Assembly (NCBI RefSeq): GCF_016773205.1
Contig: NZ_JAETWB010000011.1
Coordinates: forward strand, 65,379 to 129,378
Reading direction: 5' to 3'
Origin: Belnapia arida
GTDB taxonomy: Bacteria > Pseudomonadota > Alphaproteobacteria > Acetobacterales > Acetobacteraceae
Length of the DNA stretch: 64,000 nucleotides
Shown here: positions 33,324 to 42,818 of the stretch, one piece after another
How positions within the stretch are numbered: the first letter of the stretch is position 1
Layout: each line of letters opens with the position of its first letter
The notes under the pieces: generated by a model
What the model saw: the letters and a program-made list of their open reading frames with translations, nothing else
Told to the model about the DNA's origin: nothing
Databases searched by the model: none
Position numbers and translations under genes: made by a program

Positions 33324-34301
33324 ATGCCCCGCATTGCCGTCATCGGCGCCGGCGCCTGGGGCACGGCGCTCGCGGTGCAGGCCGACCGCGCCGGGCATGA
33401 GGTAGTGCTCTGGGCGCGTGACCCGGGCCGTGCCGCCATCATGCAGGCGACGCGCGGGAACAGTCTCCACCTTCCCGGCACGCCGCTCCCGCCTGCCATC
33501 ACCGTCACCGCCGAGCCGACCATGCTCGATGGCGTCGCCTTCGCCCTGCTCGCCGTCCCCACCCAGCACATCCGCCCGCTGCTCGGTCGCCTGCCGGAGC
33601 GCCTGCCGCCCCTCGTCATCGCCGCGAAGGGCGTCGAGCAGGGCAGCCTTCTCCTCCCCCTCGAGCTCCTCGACGCACTCCGCCCCAGACACCCCGCCGC
33701 CGTTCTGTCGGGGCCGAATTTCGCCCATGAGGTCGCCGCCGGCCTCCCGACCGCCGCCGTGCTCGCCAGCCAGGACGCGGCCCTCCGCGCGATGGCCGCT
33801 GACCACCTCGCCACCCCCGGCTTCCGCCTCTATGGCAGCGACGACCCGCTCGGCGTGCAGGTCGGCGGAGCGGCGAAGAACGTCATCGCCATCGCCGCCG
33901 GCGCGGTGATCGGCGCCGGGCTTGGCGAGAATGCCCGCGCCGCCCTCATCACCCGCGGCCTTGCCGAACTCTCCCGCCTGGTCGTCGCGCTCGGTGGCCG
34001 CGCCGAGACCGCCGCCGGCCTCTCCGGCCTCGGGGACCTGCTCCTGACCGCAACCGGCCCCTCCAGCCGCAACACCGCGCTCGGCCTCGCCCTCGGCCGC
34101 GGCCTCTCCCTGGCGGAGGCGCTGGCCGGCAAGTCGAGCGTCGCCGAAGGCGCCGCCACCGCCCCCGCCCTGCTTGCGCGCGCCACGGCCGCCGGTGTCG
34201 AGCTGCCGGTCTGCGCTGCCGTCACGGCATTGCTGGCCGGCGAGGCGACCGTCGCCGAGGCGATGGCGCAGCTCCTGGCCCGTCCGCGCCGGGACGAGTA
34301 G
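33324..34301 (+). CDS. gpsA: Glycerol-3-phosphate dehydrogenase [NAD(P)+]
   Basis: Makes sn-glycerol-3-phosphate from dihydroxyacetone phosphate for phospholipids (325 residues). It has the N-terminal dinucleotide motif GAGAWGTALA and the catalytic-lysine helix region GAAKNVIAIAAG. GGGGAGA precedes the ATG. The last 80 bases overlap the convergent endonuclease III gene. Confidence 0.97.
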   Translation: MPRIAVIGAGAWGTALAVQADRAGHEVVLWARDPGRAAIMQATRGNSLHLPGTPLPPAITVTAEPTMLDGVAFALLAVPTQHIRPLLGRLPERLPPLVIAAKGVEQGSLLLPLELLDALRPRHPAAVLSGPNFAHEVAAGLPTAAVLASQDAALRAMAADHLATPGFRLYGSDDPLGVQVGGAAKNVIAIAAGAVIGAGLGENARAALITRGLAELSRLVVALGGRAETAAGLSGLGDLLLTATGPSSRNTALGLALGRGLSLAEALAGKSSVAEGAATAPALLARATAAGVELPVCAAVTALLAGEATVAEAMAQLLARPRRDE

Positions 34302-34995
34302 GCGCAATGCCCACCTGCCGGCATTGCTGGATCAGGAGGCAGCCGCCGCAGCGCGGCCGCTCGCCGGTGCAGATCGCCTTGCCGAAGGGCACCAGCCGCT
34401 CGTTGATCTCGATCCAGTAGCGCTCCGGCAGGACCGCAACCAACGCCTGCATCGTCCGCTCCGGCGTCGTCGCCGCCACATAGCCCCAGCGGTTGACGAT
34501 GCGGTGAACATGGATGTCGACCGAGATCGCTGGCCTCCCGAAGCCGACGCCGAGGGTCAGCGCTGCGATCTTCGGCCCGACGCCGCGCAGTGCCATCAGC
34601 CCCTCGAGCGTGTCAGGCACCGCCCCGGCCGCCGCGATCTGCCGCGAGAGCGCCAGGATGTCCCGTGCCTTCGGCTCCGGAAAGGTCGCGCCGTGCAGCA
34701 GCCCGATCAGCCGCGCCTCATCCAGCCCGGCCATCGTCTCCGGCGTCCGCGCCACGGCGAAGAGCCGCTCGGAGACGGGCAGGCTCACCTCGTCCCGCGT
34801 CCGCGCCGAGATCAGCGCCGCGACAAGCTGTTCGAAGGGCGAGCCGAAGCCTCGGTCCCGCAACTCGAACATCGCCGCCTTGGGCAGCCGCGCCACGGAC
34901 TCCCGCAACAGGCGGAAGACGAGGTCGATATCGAAGGGGTCCTTGGCCGGTGCATCATCCATCCCGCCGCAACGCAGCAGGGCAGGCTTGGTCAC
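34222..34995 (-). CDS. nth: Endonuclease III (DNA glycosylase/AP lyase)
   Basis: Base-excision repair enzyme of 257 residues. It has the helix-hairpin-helix with catalytic Lys (LRGVGPKIAALTLG), the catalytic Asp in SVDIHVHRIVNRW, and a [4Fe-4S] cluster loop with spacing C-x6-C-x2-C-x5-C (CTGERPRCGGCLLIQQC). The GTG at 34995 overlaps the hybrid kinase stop (GTGA); ATG 34962 is an alternative. About 30 extra C-terminal residues lie in the region overlapping gpsA. Confidence 0.93.
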   Translation of the reverse strand: MTKPALLRCGGMDDAPAKDPFDIDLVFRLLRESVARLPKAAMFELRDRGFGSPFEQLVAALISARTRDEVSLPVSERLFAVARTPETMAGLDEARLIGLLHGATFPEPKARDILALSRQIAAAGAVPDTLEGLMALRGVGPKIAALTLGVGFGRPAISVDIHVHRIVNRWGYVAATTPERTMQALVAVLPERYWIEINERLVPFGKAICTGERPRCGGCLLIQQCRQVGIAPTRPGADGPGAAPSPRRRSPRRPAMP

Positions 34996-36677
34996 GGCCG
35001 GCCGAGCGCCATCCGCGTCGCCGCCGCCAGCTCCTCCAGCCGGTAGGGCTTGGGCAGCACCGCGATGCCCTCCGCCTCGGCGTCGCGCTTCGCCGCCTCG
35101 GCATAGGCGGTGGTCAGCATCACGGGCAGGCCGGGCCGCCGCCGCTTCACCTCGCGCGCGAGATCCACACCGTTCATGCCGCCCGGCATCATCACGTCGG
35201 AGAAAACGAGGTCGACCGGCCGTCCGTCCGCCAGTGCGCCGAGCGCAGCCGCGGCGCTCGCCGCCCGCGTCGCTTCGAAGCCGAGCGTCGTCAGCATCTC
35301 GCCGACCAGCGCCGCCACCTCATCGTCGTCCTCGACCAGCAGCACATGGGCGAGCGGCGCATCGGCCCGCCGCTCGACCCGCAGATCGATCAGGTGCCGC
35401 TCCGCGACAGCCGGGGTGCGATGGGAGCGCGGCAGCAGCAGCGAGATCGTCGTGCCCCCCCCGAGCTCCGTGTCGATCCGCACCGTGCCGCCCGATTGCT
35501 GCGCGAAGCCATAGACCTGCGCCAGGCCAAGGCCGGAGCCCTTGCCGATGTCCTTGGTCGTGAAGAAAGGCTCGAAGACCCGCTCCAGCACCTCGGGCGG
35601 TATGCCGGTCCCGGTATCGACGACGGAGAAGGCGACGAAATCCCCGTGCAGCCCGTCCATATCGAGGCCCGGCCGGTTCTCGCCACGGATGACGATGGTG
35701 CCGCCCTCCGGCATCGCGTCCCGCGCATTCACCGCAAGGTTCAGCACCACCAGCTCCAGCTCGCCGGGATCGACCTCCACCGGCCACAGCCCCTCGGCGA
35801 AGTCGAGCGCCACATGCACGTCGCCGCGAAGGCTGCGGTCCAGCAGCTCCCGCATGCCGCCGATCTGGCGGGCGAGATCGACCGCCTCCGAGGTCAGGGC
35901 CTGGCGCCGCGAAAAGGCGAGCAACTGGCGGGTCAGGGCCGCGCCGCGCCCGGCCGCCTGGCGCATGCCGTCCATCAACAGCTTCTGCCGCGCCTGGTCC
36001 CGCTGCCGGCCGAGCATGTCGAGCCCGCCCGAGATCACCATCAGCAGATTGTTGAAATCGTGGGCGACGCCGCCGGTGAGCTGGCCGATCGCCTCCATCT
36101 TCTGCGCATGGCGGAGCGTCTCCTCCACCCGCTCGCGCTCGGTGATCTGCGCGCGGAGAGCCTCGTTCGCCGCTTCCAGCTCCTGCGTCCGTGCGGTGAC
36201 CAGCGCCTCCAGCCCGCGCTCGGCCCGCTCCCGCTCGGCCAGATGCGCCCGCACCTCGTATTGCCGCCGCCGCGCCCGCACCGCCGCCTGCAGGCTGCTG
36301 GTGAGGGTGATGGCCTGCACCGGCCGCTCCAGCAGGGAGACGTTGCGCAGCGCCGCCACCAGCCGCGCCCGCCCGGCCACGGCTTGCGAGGTCTGGCGGT
36401 GGCTGGTGAGGATGACGAAGGGCATGTCGGACCAGGGCGGCTGCCGCTCCACCCAATCGAGCAGCGGCTCTATCGGCCGGCCCATCAGCGCTTCCTCGGC
36501 GACGAAGGCCGCATCCGCCCCCGCCTCCAGCCCTGCCACCAGCGCGCCCAGATCGGCACAGACCTCGGTAGTGAGCGCCGCCCGCCACAGCAGCTCGGCC
36601 GAAGCCGTGCCGTCCCGCCCGGTGGGGGCGAGGACCAGCACGCGCGGGCTGGCGAGGTCAGAGCTGGCCTGGTTCAT
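34992..36677 (-). CDS. Hybrid histidine kinase with C-terminal receiver (KaiC-associated)
   Basis: Protein of 561 residues: an N-terminal receiver-like domain without obvious Asp pocket (1-135), a coiled coil (about 140-190), a HisKA-type H-box (GGVAHDFNNLL), ATPase N-box NLAVNARDAM, G1 DTGTGIP and G2 GSGLGLA, and a C-terminal receiver with phosphoacceptor Asp in SDVMMPGGMNGVDL. No membrane helices. Its ATG lies 20 bases inside the end of the kaiC-like gene, and its stop overlaps nth. It is probably the output or input kinase for the KaiC homologue. Confidence 0.9.
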   Translation of the reverse strand: MNQASSDLASPRVLVLAPTGRDGTASAELLWRAALTTEVCADLGALVAGLEAGADAAFVAEEALMGRPIEPLLDWVERQPPWSDMPFVILTSHRQTSQAVAGRARLVAALRNVSLLERPVQAITLTSSLQAAVRARRRQYEVRAHLAERERAERGLEALVTARTQELEAANEALRAQITERERVEETLRHAQKMEAIGQLTGGVAHDFNNLLMVISGGLDMLGRQRDQARQKLLMDGMRQAAGRGAALTRQLLAFSRRQALTSEAVDLARQIGGMRELLDRSLRGDVHVALDFAEGLWPVEVDPGELELVVLNLAVNARDAMPEGGTIVIRGENRPGLDMDGLHGDFVAFSVVDTGTGIPPEVLERVFEPFFTTKDIGKGSGLGLAQVYGFAQQSGGTVRIDTELGGGTTISLLLPRSHRTPAVAERHLIDLRVERRADAPLAHVLLVEDDDEVAALVGEMLTTLGFEATRAASAAAALGALADGRPVDLVFSDVMMPGGMNGVDLAREVKRRRPGLPVMLTTAYAEAAKRDAEAEGIAVLPKPYRLEELAAATRMALGRP

Positions 36678-38175
36678 CGTCGGTCAGCAGGAGGGCGCTG
36701 GTGCCGCTGTACTGCGGCGTGCCGGTGAAGATGCCGCTGAACTCGCGCAGCGGCGGCCCGATGGCGATGCCGCCGCGCCCGAGCCTGAACTCGCGGATGG
36801 AGCGCTCATGCGCCCCGCTCCGCTTCTTCACCACGGACAGCGCCCGGCGCACCACGCCCTCGAACTCGAAATAGCGCAGCATCAGCACCGCATCGCTGAG
36901 ATAGCTGATATCCACCGGCGTCTGCATCGGGCCGACCAGCCCATGCTGCGCCAGCACCAGGAGGGTGAGCACGCCGGTCTGGTTCAGGTAGCTGAGCAAC
37001 TCATGCATCTGCAGGATGAGGAAGCGCTCGTCCGGCATGGCGCTGAGATAGCCGTTGAGGCTGTCGATGACGATGACGCGCGCCCCGTCCTGCTCTACGG
37101 CGTTGCGAACGAGATGTGCGAACTCGCCCGGCGAGAGTTCCGCCGGATCGATCTGCTGGATGCGCACCAGCCCGGCTTCGACCGCCGGCTGCAAGGAGAT
37201 GCCAAGCGCTGCGGCACGGGTGAGGATGGTGGAGACGCCCTCGTCAAAGGCATAGACCACCGCACGCTCGCCACGCTCCGCCGCGGCGAGCGCATAGGTC
37301 AGCGACAGGGCGGACTTGCCGACCCCGGCCGGGCCCAGCAGCAGCATGCTGGTTCCGCGCTCCAGCCCGCCGCCGAGCATGGCATCGAGCCCTGGCCTCC
37401 CGCTGCCGACCAACCCCGTCGCGGGCGCCCCACGATGCTCCGCCGCCACCAGCCGCGGGTAGATCTCGAGCCCGCCGCGCCGGATGGTGAAGTCGTGGTA
37501 GCCGCCACGGAAGGGCATGCCGCGCATCTTGACCACGCGCAGGCGCCGCCGCTCGGAGCCGTAGTCGAGCGCCATCTGCTCGAGGAAGACCACGCCATGG
37601 GCGATGGAGTGGAGTTGCAGGTCGTCCGCCTTTGAGGACATGTCGTCCAGCATCAGCACCGTGCAGTCGCGGTTGGTAAAGAAATGCTTCAGCGCCAGGA
37701 TCTGCCGGCGGTAACGAAGCGAGTTCTGCGCCAGCAGCCGCAGCTCGGAGAGGCTGTCGAAGACGATGCGCAACGGGTTCAGCGCCTGCACCCGGTCGAA
37801 GACCAGCTGCGTCGTCTCGTTCAGCTCGATCTCGGCAGGATGGAAGACGGTCAGCTCCCGGCTCGGGTCGAGGCTCGCCTCCGCCGGCACCAACTCGAAG
37901 ACCGTGATGCCGTCCAGCGTCCAGCCATGCCGCTTGGCAACCAGCCGCAGCTCGCGCTCCGTCTCGGAGAGGGAGATGTAGAGCACCCGCTCGCCCCGCC
38001 TTACACCTTCCAGCAGGAATTGCAGGGCGAGGGTGGTCTTGCCGGTGCCGGGCCGGCCTTCGCAGAGATAGAGGCGATTGGCATCGAAGCCGCCACCGAG
38101 AATGTGGTCGAGGCCGGCGCTGCCGGTCGAAACGCGAGGCGGGTCGCCATCGGTGGTGTCAGGCTGGGCGGTCAT
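36658..38175 (-). CDS. KaiC-type double-domain ATPase
   Basis: Full-length KaiC architecture (505 residues) with two RecA-like halves. CI has Walker A GRPGTGKTT (about 40-48) and CII has GPAGVGKSA (about 280). In cyanobacterial KaiC the CII phosphosites are adjacent Ser-Thr; here the matching stretch reads DISYLSDA, so the pair would be Ser-Tyr. The C-terminus (AHERSIREFRLGRGGIAI) matches the KaiC end. ATG 38175 follows GGAAGA; ATG 38187 is also possible. No kaiA or kaiB is in this window, so clock function is not implied. Confidence 0.9.
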   Translation of the reverse strand: MTAQPDTTDGDPPRVSTGSAGLDHILGGGFDANRLYLCEGRPGTGKTTLALQFLLEGVRRGERVLYISLSETERELRLVAKRHGWTLDGITVFELVPAEASLDPSRELTVFHPAEIELNETTQLVFDRVQALNPLRIVFDSLSELRLLAQNSLRYRRQILALKHFFTNRDCTVLMLDDMSSKADDLQLHSIAHGVVFLEQMALDYGSERRRLRVVKMRGMPFRGGYHDFTIRRGGLEIYPRLVAAEHRGAPATGLVGSGRPGLDAMLGGGLERGTSMLLLGPAGVGKSALSLTYALAAAERGERAVVYAFDEGVSTILTRAAALGISLQPAVEAGLVRIQQIDPAELSPGEFAHLVRNAVEQDGARVIVIDSLNGYLSAMPDERFLILQMHELLSYLNQTGVLTLLVLAQHGLVGPMQTPVDISYLSDAVLMLRYFEFEGVVRRALSVVKKRSGAHERSIREFRLGRGGIAIGPPLREFSGIFTGTPQYSGTSALLLTDDEPGQL

Positions 38176-38303
38176 CCTGTCTTCCATGCGGCCGGCGGGT
38201 CGCCCGAGCGGGAGGCTGCCGAGACGGCCCAGCCCGCAACCGACGGGCCTGGCGCGAGGTTATGCGATCTGGAACGTATCGTAGACGGCCTGGGTTCCCA
38301 GGT

Positions 38304-38738
38304 TCAACCTTGGGGCTCCGGCGCGTCGAGTCCAGGCAGCCACTCATCCGCCGTCTGGCCGCTGCGGCGCGTGGCGCTGCGGCGCGATGCCTCCGCCCGC
38401 CGGCGGATCAGCTCGTCCACCAGCCGGTCCATGGTCTGCCACAAAGGCTCCTCGCCCTGCCGCTCGCTCAAGACGAAGCGATGCGCGGCGAGCGTCACGT
38501 TGAGCGTCCCGCGCGTCGTCTCCGGCCGCGGGTTGCGCATCTGGAGGAGAGCCTTCTCCACCTCCTCGAGTGGCAGGCCGAGCCTGTCCGCGATCACCGG
38601 CGGCGCCTCGCCCTGGCGGCGCAGGGCCCGGGCCCGCCGCGCCTCCGCCTCGGAGAGCGCGATGGCGGGGCGCAGCGCCTGGGTGGTGCGGGACATCTCG
38701 CCCGACCCGCTGCCCGGGGGCTTGCCCTTGAACGCCAT
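38304..38738 (-). CDS. Hypothetical protein with HTH-like segment
   Basis: Protein of 144 residues at the end of the phoH-ybeY-corC run, 16 bases after corC. The segment EARRARALRRQGEAPPVIADRLGLP resembles a helix-turn-helix, and GTLNVTLAAHRFV with a following helix (LWQTMDRLVDELIRRR) resembles a ribbon-helix-helix. Both are visual impressions. The C-terminus is charged and probably disordered. I do not recognise a family. ATG 38738 is chosen; a shorter start lies 15 codons further in. Confidence 0.6.
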   Translation of the reverse strand: MAFKGKPPGSGSGEMSRTTQALRPAIALSEAEARRARALRRQGEAPPVIADRLGLPLEEVEKALLQMRNPRPETTRGTLNVTLAAHRFVLSERQGEEPLWQTMDRLVDELIRRRAEASRRSATRRSGQTADEWLPGLDAPEPQG

Positions 38739-38754
38739 GGCCCGGCTCCCTCCG

Positions 38755-39660
38755 CTACTCCGCCGCCTGCTTCTGCTGCGCCCCGGGCCGGCGTACCCGC
38801 AGCCGGCGGATGCGCCGCGGGTCGGCCTCCAGCACGCGGAACTCGAGGCCCGAGGAATGCGAGACAAGTTCGCCCTTGGCCGGCACCCTCCCAGCGAGGT
38901 TGAAGACGAGCCCGCCCATGGTGTCGATGTCGGAGGCGCGCTCCTCATCGGTCAGCACCGGGCCGAGCTTCGCCTCGAAATCCTCGACCGGCATCCGCGC
39001 ATCCAGCTCGATCGTGCCGTCCGGCTTTTCCACCAGCTGCGGCGGCCCCGGCTCGTCATGCTCGTCGGCGATGTCGCCGACGATGGTCTCGACCAGGTCC
39101 TCGATGGTGACGAGGCCGTCGATGCCGCCATACTCGTCGACGACGAGCGCCATGTGGATCCGCGCCTGGCGCATCTGCAGCAGCAGGTCGAGCACGGGGA
39201 CGGAGGGCACCACGAAGAGCGGCTTGCGCAGGATCGCCTTCATGTCGAAGGAGGCGTCGTTGCCGACGCTCGCGAACACGTCCTTGATGTGGACCATGCC
39301 GACGATGTCGTCGAGCTGCTTGCGGAAGACCGGGTAGCGGCTGTGCCCGTCGCGCTGGATCAGGCGGATGGCCTGCTCCAGCGTGTAGTCCTCCGGCATC
39401 GCCATGATGTCGGCGCGCGGCAGCATGACGTCGCCCGCGGTCTTGTCCCGCAGTTTCAGCACGTTGCCGAGCAGGGCGCGTTCCTGCGCGTCGAGGTCGT
39501 CGGCATCCGCCGCGCCGCGCTCGCCCGGCTCGTGCGGCTCCCGCTGTTCCTCGATCAGCTCCTCCATGCGGTCGCGGACGCTTTCCGCCTCCCGCCGCCG
39601 GAGCAGCCCCTGCAGGCGCCAGAGCAGCCCGTCGCGGCCATTCCCGTTCGAGGCGCTCAT
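38755..39660 (-). CDS. CorC/HlyC family transporter-associated protein (CBS domains)
   Basis: Cytoplasmic protein of 301 residues with a tandem CBS pair (about 65-190: AGDVMLPRADIMAMPEDYTL and IPVFRKQLDDIVGMVHIKD-like segments) and a C-terminal CorC_HlyC domain. Members are implicated in magnesium and cobalt efflux. Its ATG overlaps the ybeY stop by four bases, the common ybeY-corC linkage. Confidence 0.92.
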   Translation of the reverse strand: MSASNGNGRDGLLWRLQGLLRRREAESVRDRMEELIEEQREPHEPGERGAADADDLDAQERALLGNVLKLRDKTAGDVMLPRADIMAMPEDYTLEQAIRLIQRDGHSRYPVFRKQLDDIVGMVHIKDVFASVGNDASFDMKAILRKPLFVVPSVPVLDLLLQMRQARIHMALVVDEYGGIDGLVTIEDLVETIVGDIADEHDEPGPPQLVEKPDGTIELDARMPVEDFEAKLGPVLTDEERASDIDTMGGLVFNLAGRVPAKGELVSHSSGLEFRVLEADPRRIRRLRVRRPGAQQKQAAE

Positions 39661-40172
39661 GCCGCATGCCTCCAGGGGTTGGGCAGCCGCAGCCGGTGCA
39701 TGGCCCGCGCCTCGGCCCGCTCCATCCGCCGCGCCTCGCCGGCCGCCAGATGGTCATGGCCGATCAGGTGCAGCGCGCCATGCGCCACGAGATGGGCGAA
39801 ATGCGCCGGCAGTGCCTTGCCGCCCGCCTCCGCCTCACGCCGCACCACGCCGAGGGCGAGGGCGATGTCGCCGAGATGGCCTGGTGCGCCGGCCGGAAAG
39901 CTCAGCACATTGGTCGGCTTTTCCTTGCCACGATGCTCGCCGTTCAGCCGCTTGAGCGCCCGGTCATCGGCCAGCAGCACGGTGACGAGGCCCTCCGCCC
40001 CGCTTCCCGCCAGCGCCGCGGCGACGGCGCGGCGCGCCAAGACTTCGGCCCGCGGCAGGATGCGCCGCCAGGCAGGGTCGTCCACCATCACATCGACCTG
40101 CACTGCGGGGAGCACCGGTTGGAGGGGATCCTCCAGGGTTTCGTCGTCAGGACGGCAACTGTCCGGTTCCAT
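39657..40172 (-). CDS. ybeY: Endoribonuclease YbeY (rRNA maturation factor)
   Basis: Metal-dependent RNase of 171 residues acting in 16S rRNA 3' processing and ribosome quality control. The zinc-binding motif HGALHLIGHDH is intact, with FPAG-type core strands upstream (PTNVLSFPAG). ATG 40172 has a GAAGGA site; it lies 26 bases inside phoH. The frame extends to 40241, but that part is phoH shadow. Confidence 0.95.
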   Translation of the reverse strand: MEPDSCRPDDETLEDPLQPVLPAVQVDVMVDDPAWRRILPRAEVLARRAVAAALAGSGAEGLVTVLLADDRALKRLNGEHRGKEKPTNVLSFPAGAPGHLGDIALALGVVRREAEAGGKALPAHFAHLVAHGALHLIGHDHLAAGEARRMERAEARAMHRLRLPNPWRHAA

Positions 40173-41241
40173 CGCGTTCCTTCTTCGGCCCCCGGCCAGG
40201 CTGTCCCGCCTGCCCATCGGCCCGCCCATAAGCCGCGACAATGCGCGCCACCAGCGGATGGCGCACCACGTCGCGTTCGTCGAAGCGGGCGACGCCGATG
40301 CCTTCCACCCCGTTCAGGATGGCCAGCGCATCGCTCAGCCCGCTCCTCTGGCCCGCCGGCAGGTCGACCTGGGTCGGGTCGCCGGTAATCACCATCCGCG
40401 TCCCCTCGCCCATGCGGGTGAGGAACATCTTGATCTGCGCCGGCGTGGTGTTCTGCGCCTCGTCGAGGATCGCATAGCAATGCGCCAGCGTGCGGCCGCG
40501 CATGAAGGCCAGCGGCGCGATCTCGATCTCCCCGGAGGTGATCCGCCGCGCCACCTGTTCCGCTGGCAGCATGTCGTGCAGCGCGTCATAGAGCGGGCGG
40601 AGATAGGGGTCCACCTTCTCCTTCAGGTCGCCGGGGAGGAAGCCCAAGCGCTCTCCCGCTTCCACCGCCGGCCGGCTGAGCACGATGCGGTCCACCCGCC
40701 CGGCCTGCAGCAGCGCCACCCCCTGCGCGACCGCAAGGTAGGTCTTGCCGGTGCCGGCCGGGCCGATGCCGAAGACCATCTCCTGCCGTGCCAGCAGGTC
40801 GATATAGGCGGCCTGGGCCGGGGTGCGGGGCGCGATCGCCCCCTTCCGGGTACGGATCTCCGGCCGGTCCTGCAAGGGCAGGCGCGGATCGCCCTCGGCG
40901 TCCCCTTCGGCCATGCGCAAGGCTGCTTCCACGTCTGCCGTTCCTACCGGCTGGCCCTTCTCGAGCCGCCGCCAAAGCGCCTTTAGCGCCACTTCCGCCA
41001 CTTCGGTTCGGGCCGTCCCGCCGGCAATGGTCAGCCGGTTGCCGCGCGAGCCGAGCCTGACCCCCAATCGCTGCTCGATGCGCGCCAGATGGCGGTCGTG
41101 TTCCCCGTAGAGAAGGGGGAGCAGGGCATTATCGTCGAATTGCAGCGTAACGCTGCGCTGCTCCGGCGATGCGGGGGGAGGGGAGGCAGGCCGCGCTCCG
41201 CGGGCCTCCCCGGCGCGGACGACGATGGGGGCGGTGTTCAA
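40147..41241 (-). CDS. PhoH family ATPase
   Basis: P-loop ATPase of 364 residues of the PhoH/YbeZ type. Walker A is [11 protein letters not shown], Walker B/sensor is [14 protein letters not shown], with GDPTQVDLP further on. An N-terminal KH-like segment precedes it. YbeZ works with YbeY in RNA metabolism. Starts with TTG at 41241, overlapping the miaB stop (TTGA), so miaB-phoH-ybeY-corC are coupled. Confidence 0.93.
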   Translation of the reverse strand: MNTAPIVVRAGEARGARPASPPPASPEQRSVTLQFDDNALLPLLYGEHDRHLARIEQRLGVRLGSRGNRLTIAGGTARTEVAEVALKALWRRLEKGQPVGTADVEAALRMAEGDAEGDPRLPLQDRPEIRTRKGAIAPRTPAQAAYIDLLARQEMVFGIGPAGTGKTYLAVAQGVALLQAGRVDRIVLSRPAVEAGERLGFLPGDLKEKVDPYLRPLYDALHDMLPAEQVARRITSGEIEIAPLAFMRGRTLAHCYAILDEAQNTTPAQIKMFLTRMGEGTRMVITGDPTQVDLPAGQRSGLSDALAILNGVEGIGVARFDERDVVRHPLVARIVAAYGRADGQAGQPGRGPKKERDGTGQLPS

Positions 41242-42641
41242 GCGGGGGCGGGCTCCTCTGCGGGCAGGCTTGCGGGGGCACCCTCTGCGGCCGCCAGCAG
41301 GCCGGAAAGGGAATTCGGATGGGCGGCAAGGATGCGCACCGGCACCTCGCGCCCGACCATGTCGAGCGGTGCCGCCAGATGCACCGGCTGCAACCAGGGG
41401 GAACGCCCGGCAACCTGTCCAGGATGCCGCCCCGGTCCGGTCAGCAGCACGGGCGCGACCAGCCCGACGCGAGAGCGGTTGAACTCATCCTGCTGCGCCC
41501 GAAGCAGCGTCTGGAGCGCCTGAAGGCGCGCATCCTTCTCCGCCTCCGGCACCTGGAAGGGCGCGCCTGCCGCCGGCGTCCCGGGCCGCGGCGAATACTT
41601 GAAGCTGTAGGCGAGGGCGAAGCCAACCCGCTCCACAAGCGCCATGGTCTGGGCAAAATCCTCCGCCGTTTCGCCCGGGTGTCCGGCGATGAAGTCGGAG
41701 GAGAGGGCGAGGTCCGGCTGCGCCTCCCGCAGCCGCTCGACGACGGCAAGGAATTCGGCCGCCGTGTGCCCGCGGTTCATCGCTGCCAGTACCCGGTCGC
41801 TGCCCGACTGCACCGGCAGGTGCAGATAGGGCATCAGCGCCGGGATGTCGCGGTGGGCGGCGACGAGGTCGTCGTCCATGTCGCGCGGATGGCTGGTGGT
41901 GTAGCGCAGCCGGAGCAGGCCCGGAATTTCGGCCAGCTCGCGGATCAGCCGCCCAAGCCCCCAAGCGCGGCCGCCCGGGCCCTCGCCGTGATAGGCGTTG
42001 ACGTTCTGCCCAAGCAGCGTGATCTCCCGCGCTCCGCCCGCCACCAGCCGCCGCGCTTCGGCCACCACCGCTGCCGCCGGGCGCGAATACTCGGCCCCGC
42101 GCGTATAGGGCACCACGCAGAAAGAGCAGAAGTTGTCGCAGCCCTCCTGCACGGTGAGGAAGGCGGTGATGCCCTGGCTGGCCGCCTGCTCCGGCAGGTG
42201 GTCGAATTTCTGCTCGACCGGCATCTCCGTCTCGATGACGGCACCGGCGGCACGGCTTGCCCGCGCCACCATTTCGGGCAGGCGGTGGTAAGTCTGCGGC
42301 CCGAGGACGATATCGACCCAAGGGGCACGGCGGGTGATCTCCGCGCCCTCCGCCTGCGCCACGCAGCCGGCGACGGCAAGCACCATGCCCCCGCCCGCGG
42401 CCTCGCGCTCCCGCTTCATCTCGCGCAGCCGGCCGAGTTCGGAGAACAGCTTCTCGCTTGCCTTCTCGCGGATATGGCAGGTGTTGAGGATGACCATGTC
42501 GGCCCCCTCCGGCGCCTCGACCGGCGCATAGCCGAGCGGGGCCAGCACATCCGCCATGCGGGTGCTGTCATAGACATTCATCTGGCAGCCCCAGGTGCGG
42601 AGGAAGAGCCGCTTCCGTGTCGCTGCGTCCGGTACCGTCAT
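41238..42641 (-). CDS. miaB: tRNA-2-methylthio-N6-dimethylallyladenosine synthase
   Basis: Radical-SAM methylthiotransferase of 467 residues modifying A37 of tRNAs. It has the UPF0004 domain ([22 protein letters not shown]), the radical-SAM CX3CX2C cluster ([12 protein letters not shown]) and a C-terminal TRAM domain with a long Ala-rich tail. ATG 42641 gives a normal length; the frame is open to 42695. Confidence 0.96.
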   Translation of the reverse strand: MTVPDAATRKRLFLRTWGCQMNVYDSTRMADVLAPLGYAPVEAPEGADMVILNTCHIREKASEKLFSELGRLREMKREREAAGGGMVLAVAGCVAQAEGAEITRRAPWVDIVLGPQTYHRLPEMVARASRAAGAVIETEMPVEQKFDHLPEQAASQGITAFLTVQEGCDNFCSFCVVPYTRGAEYSRPAAAVVAEARRLVAGGAREITLLGQNVNAYHGEGPGGRAWGLGRLIRELAEIPGLLRLRYTTSHPRDMDDDLVAAHRDIPALMPYLHLPVQSGSDRVLAAMNRGHTAAEFLAVVERLREAQPDLALSSDFIAGHPGETAEDFAQTMALVERVGFALAYSFKYSPRPGTPAAGAPFQVPEAEKDARLQALQTLLRAQQDEFNRSRVGLVAPVLLTGPGRHPGQVAGRSPWLQPVHLAAPLDMVGREVPVRILAAHPNSLSGLLAAAEGAPASLPAEEPAPA

Positions 42642-42732
42642 GCCAAAGGCCCACTCCACCCCATCGGCGCGGCGGCGCCGAGGCTGCTTGCGCAAATGCG
42701 CAGGCGGGAGGCCGCGGTCAAGCGGCGAGGGG

Positions 42733-42749
42733 CCGGGGCATCGCCCCGG
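42733..42749 (-). terminator. Hairpin in the plsC-like/miaB gap
   Basis: CCGGGGC and GCCCCGG form a 7-bp stem with a 3-base loop in the 177-base gap between the plsC-like stop and the miaB start. It may separate the two transcripts. The rest of the gap has only a short TGCGCA repeat (42689-42702). Confidence 0.4.
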
Positions 42750-42818
42750 AGGAGGGCGAGAATCGCATGGTGGGGCGAGCCTCGGGCTTGCGGGCCGGTC
42801 CGGTCAAGCCTGCTCTGG

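Noticed and set aside
36658..38175. Functional circadian clock locus
   Set aside because: Only the KaiC homologue is present; no kaiA or kaiB in the window and the phosphosite pair differs.
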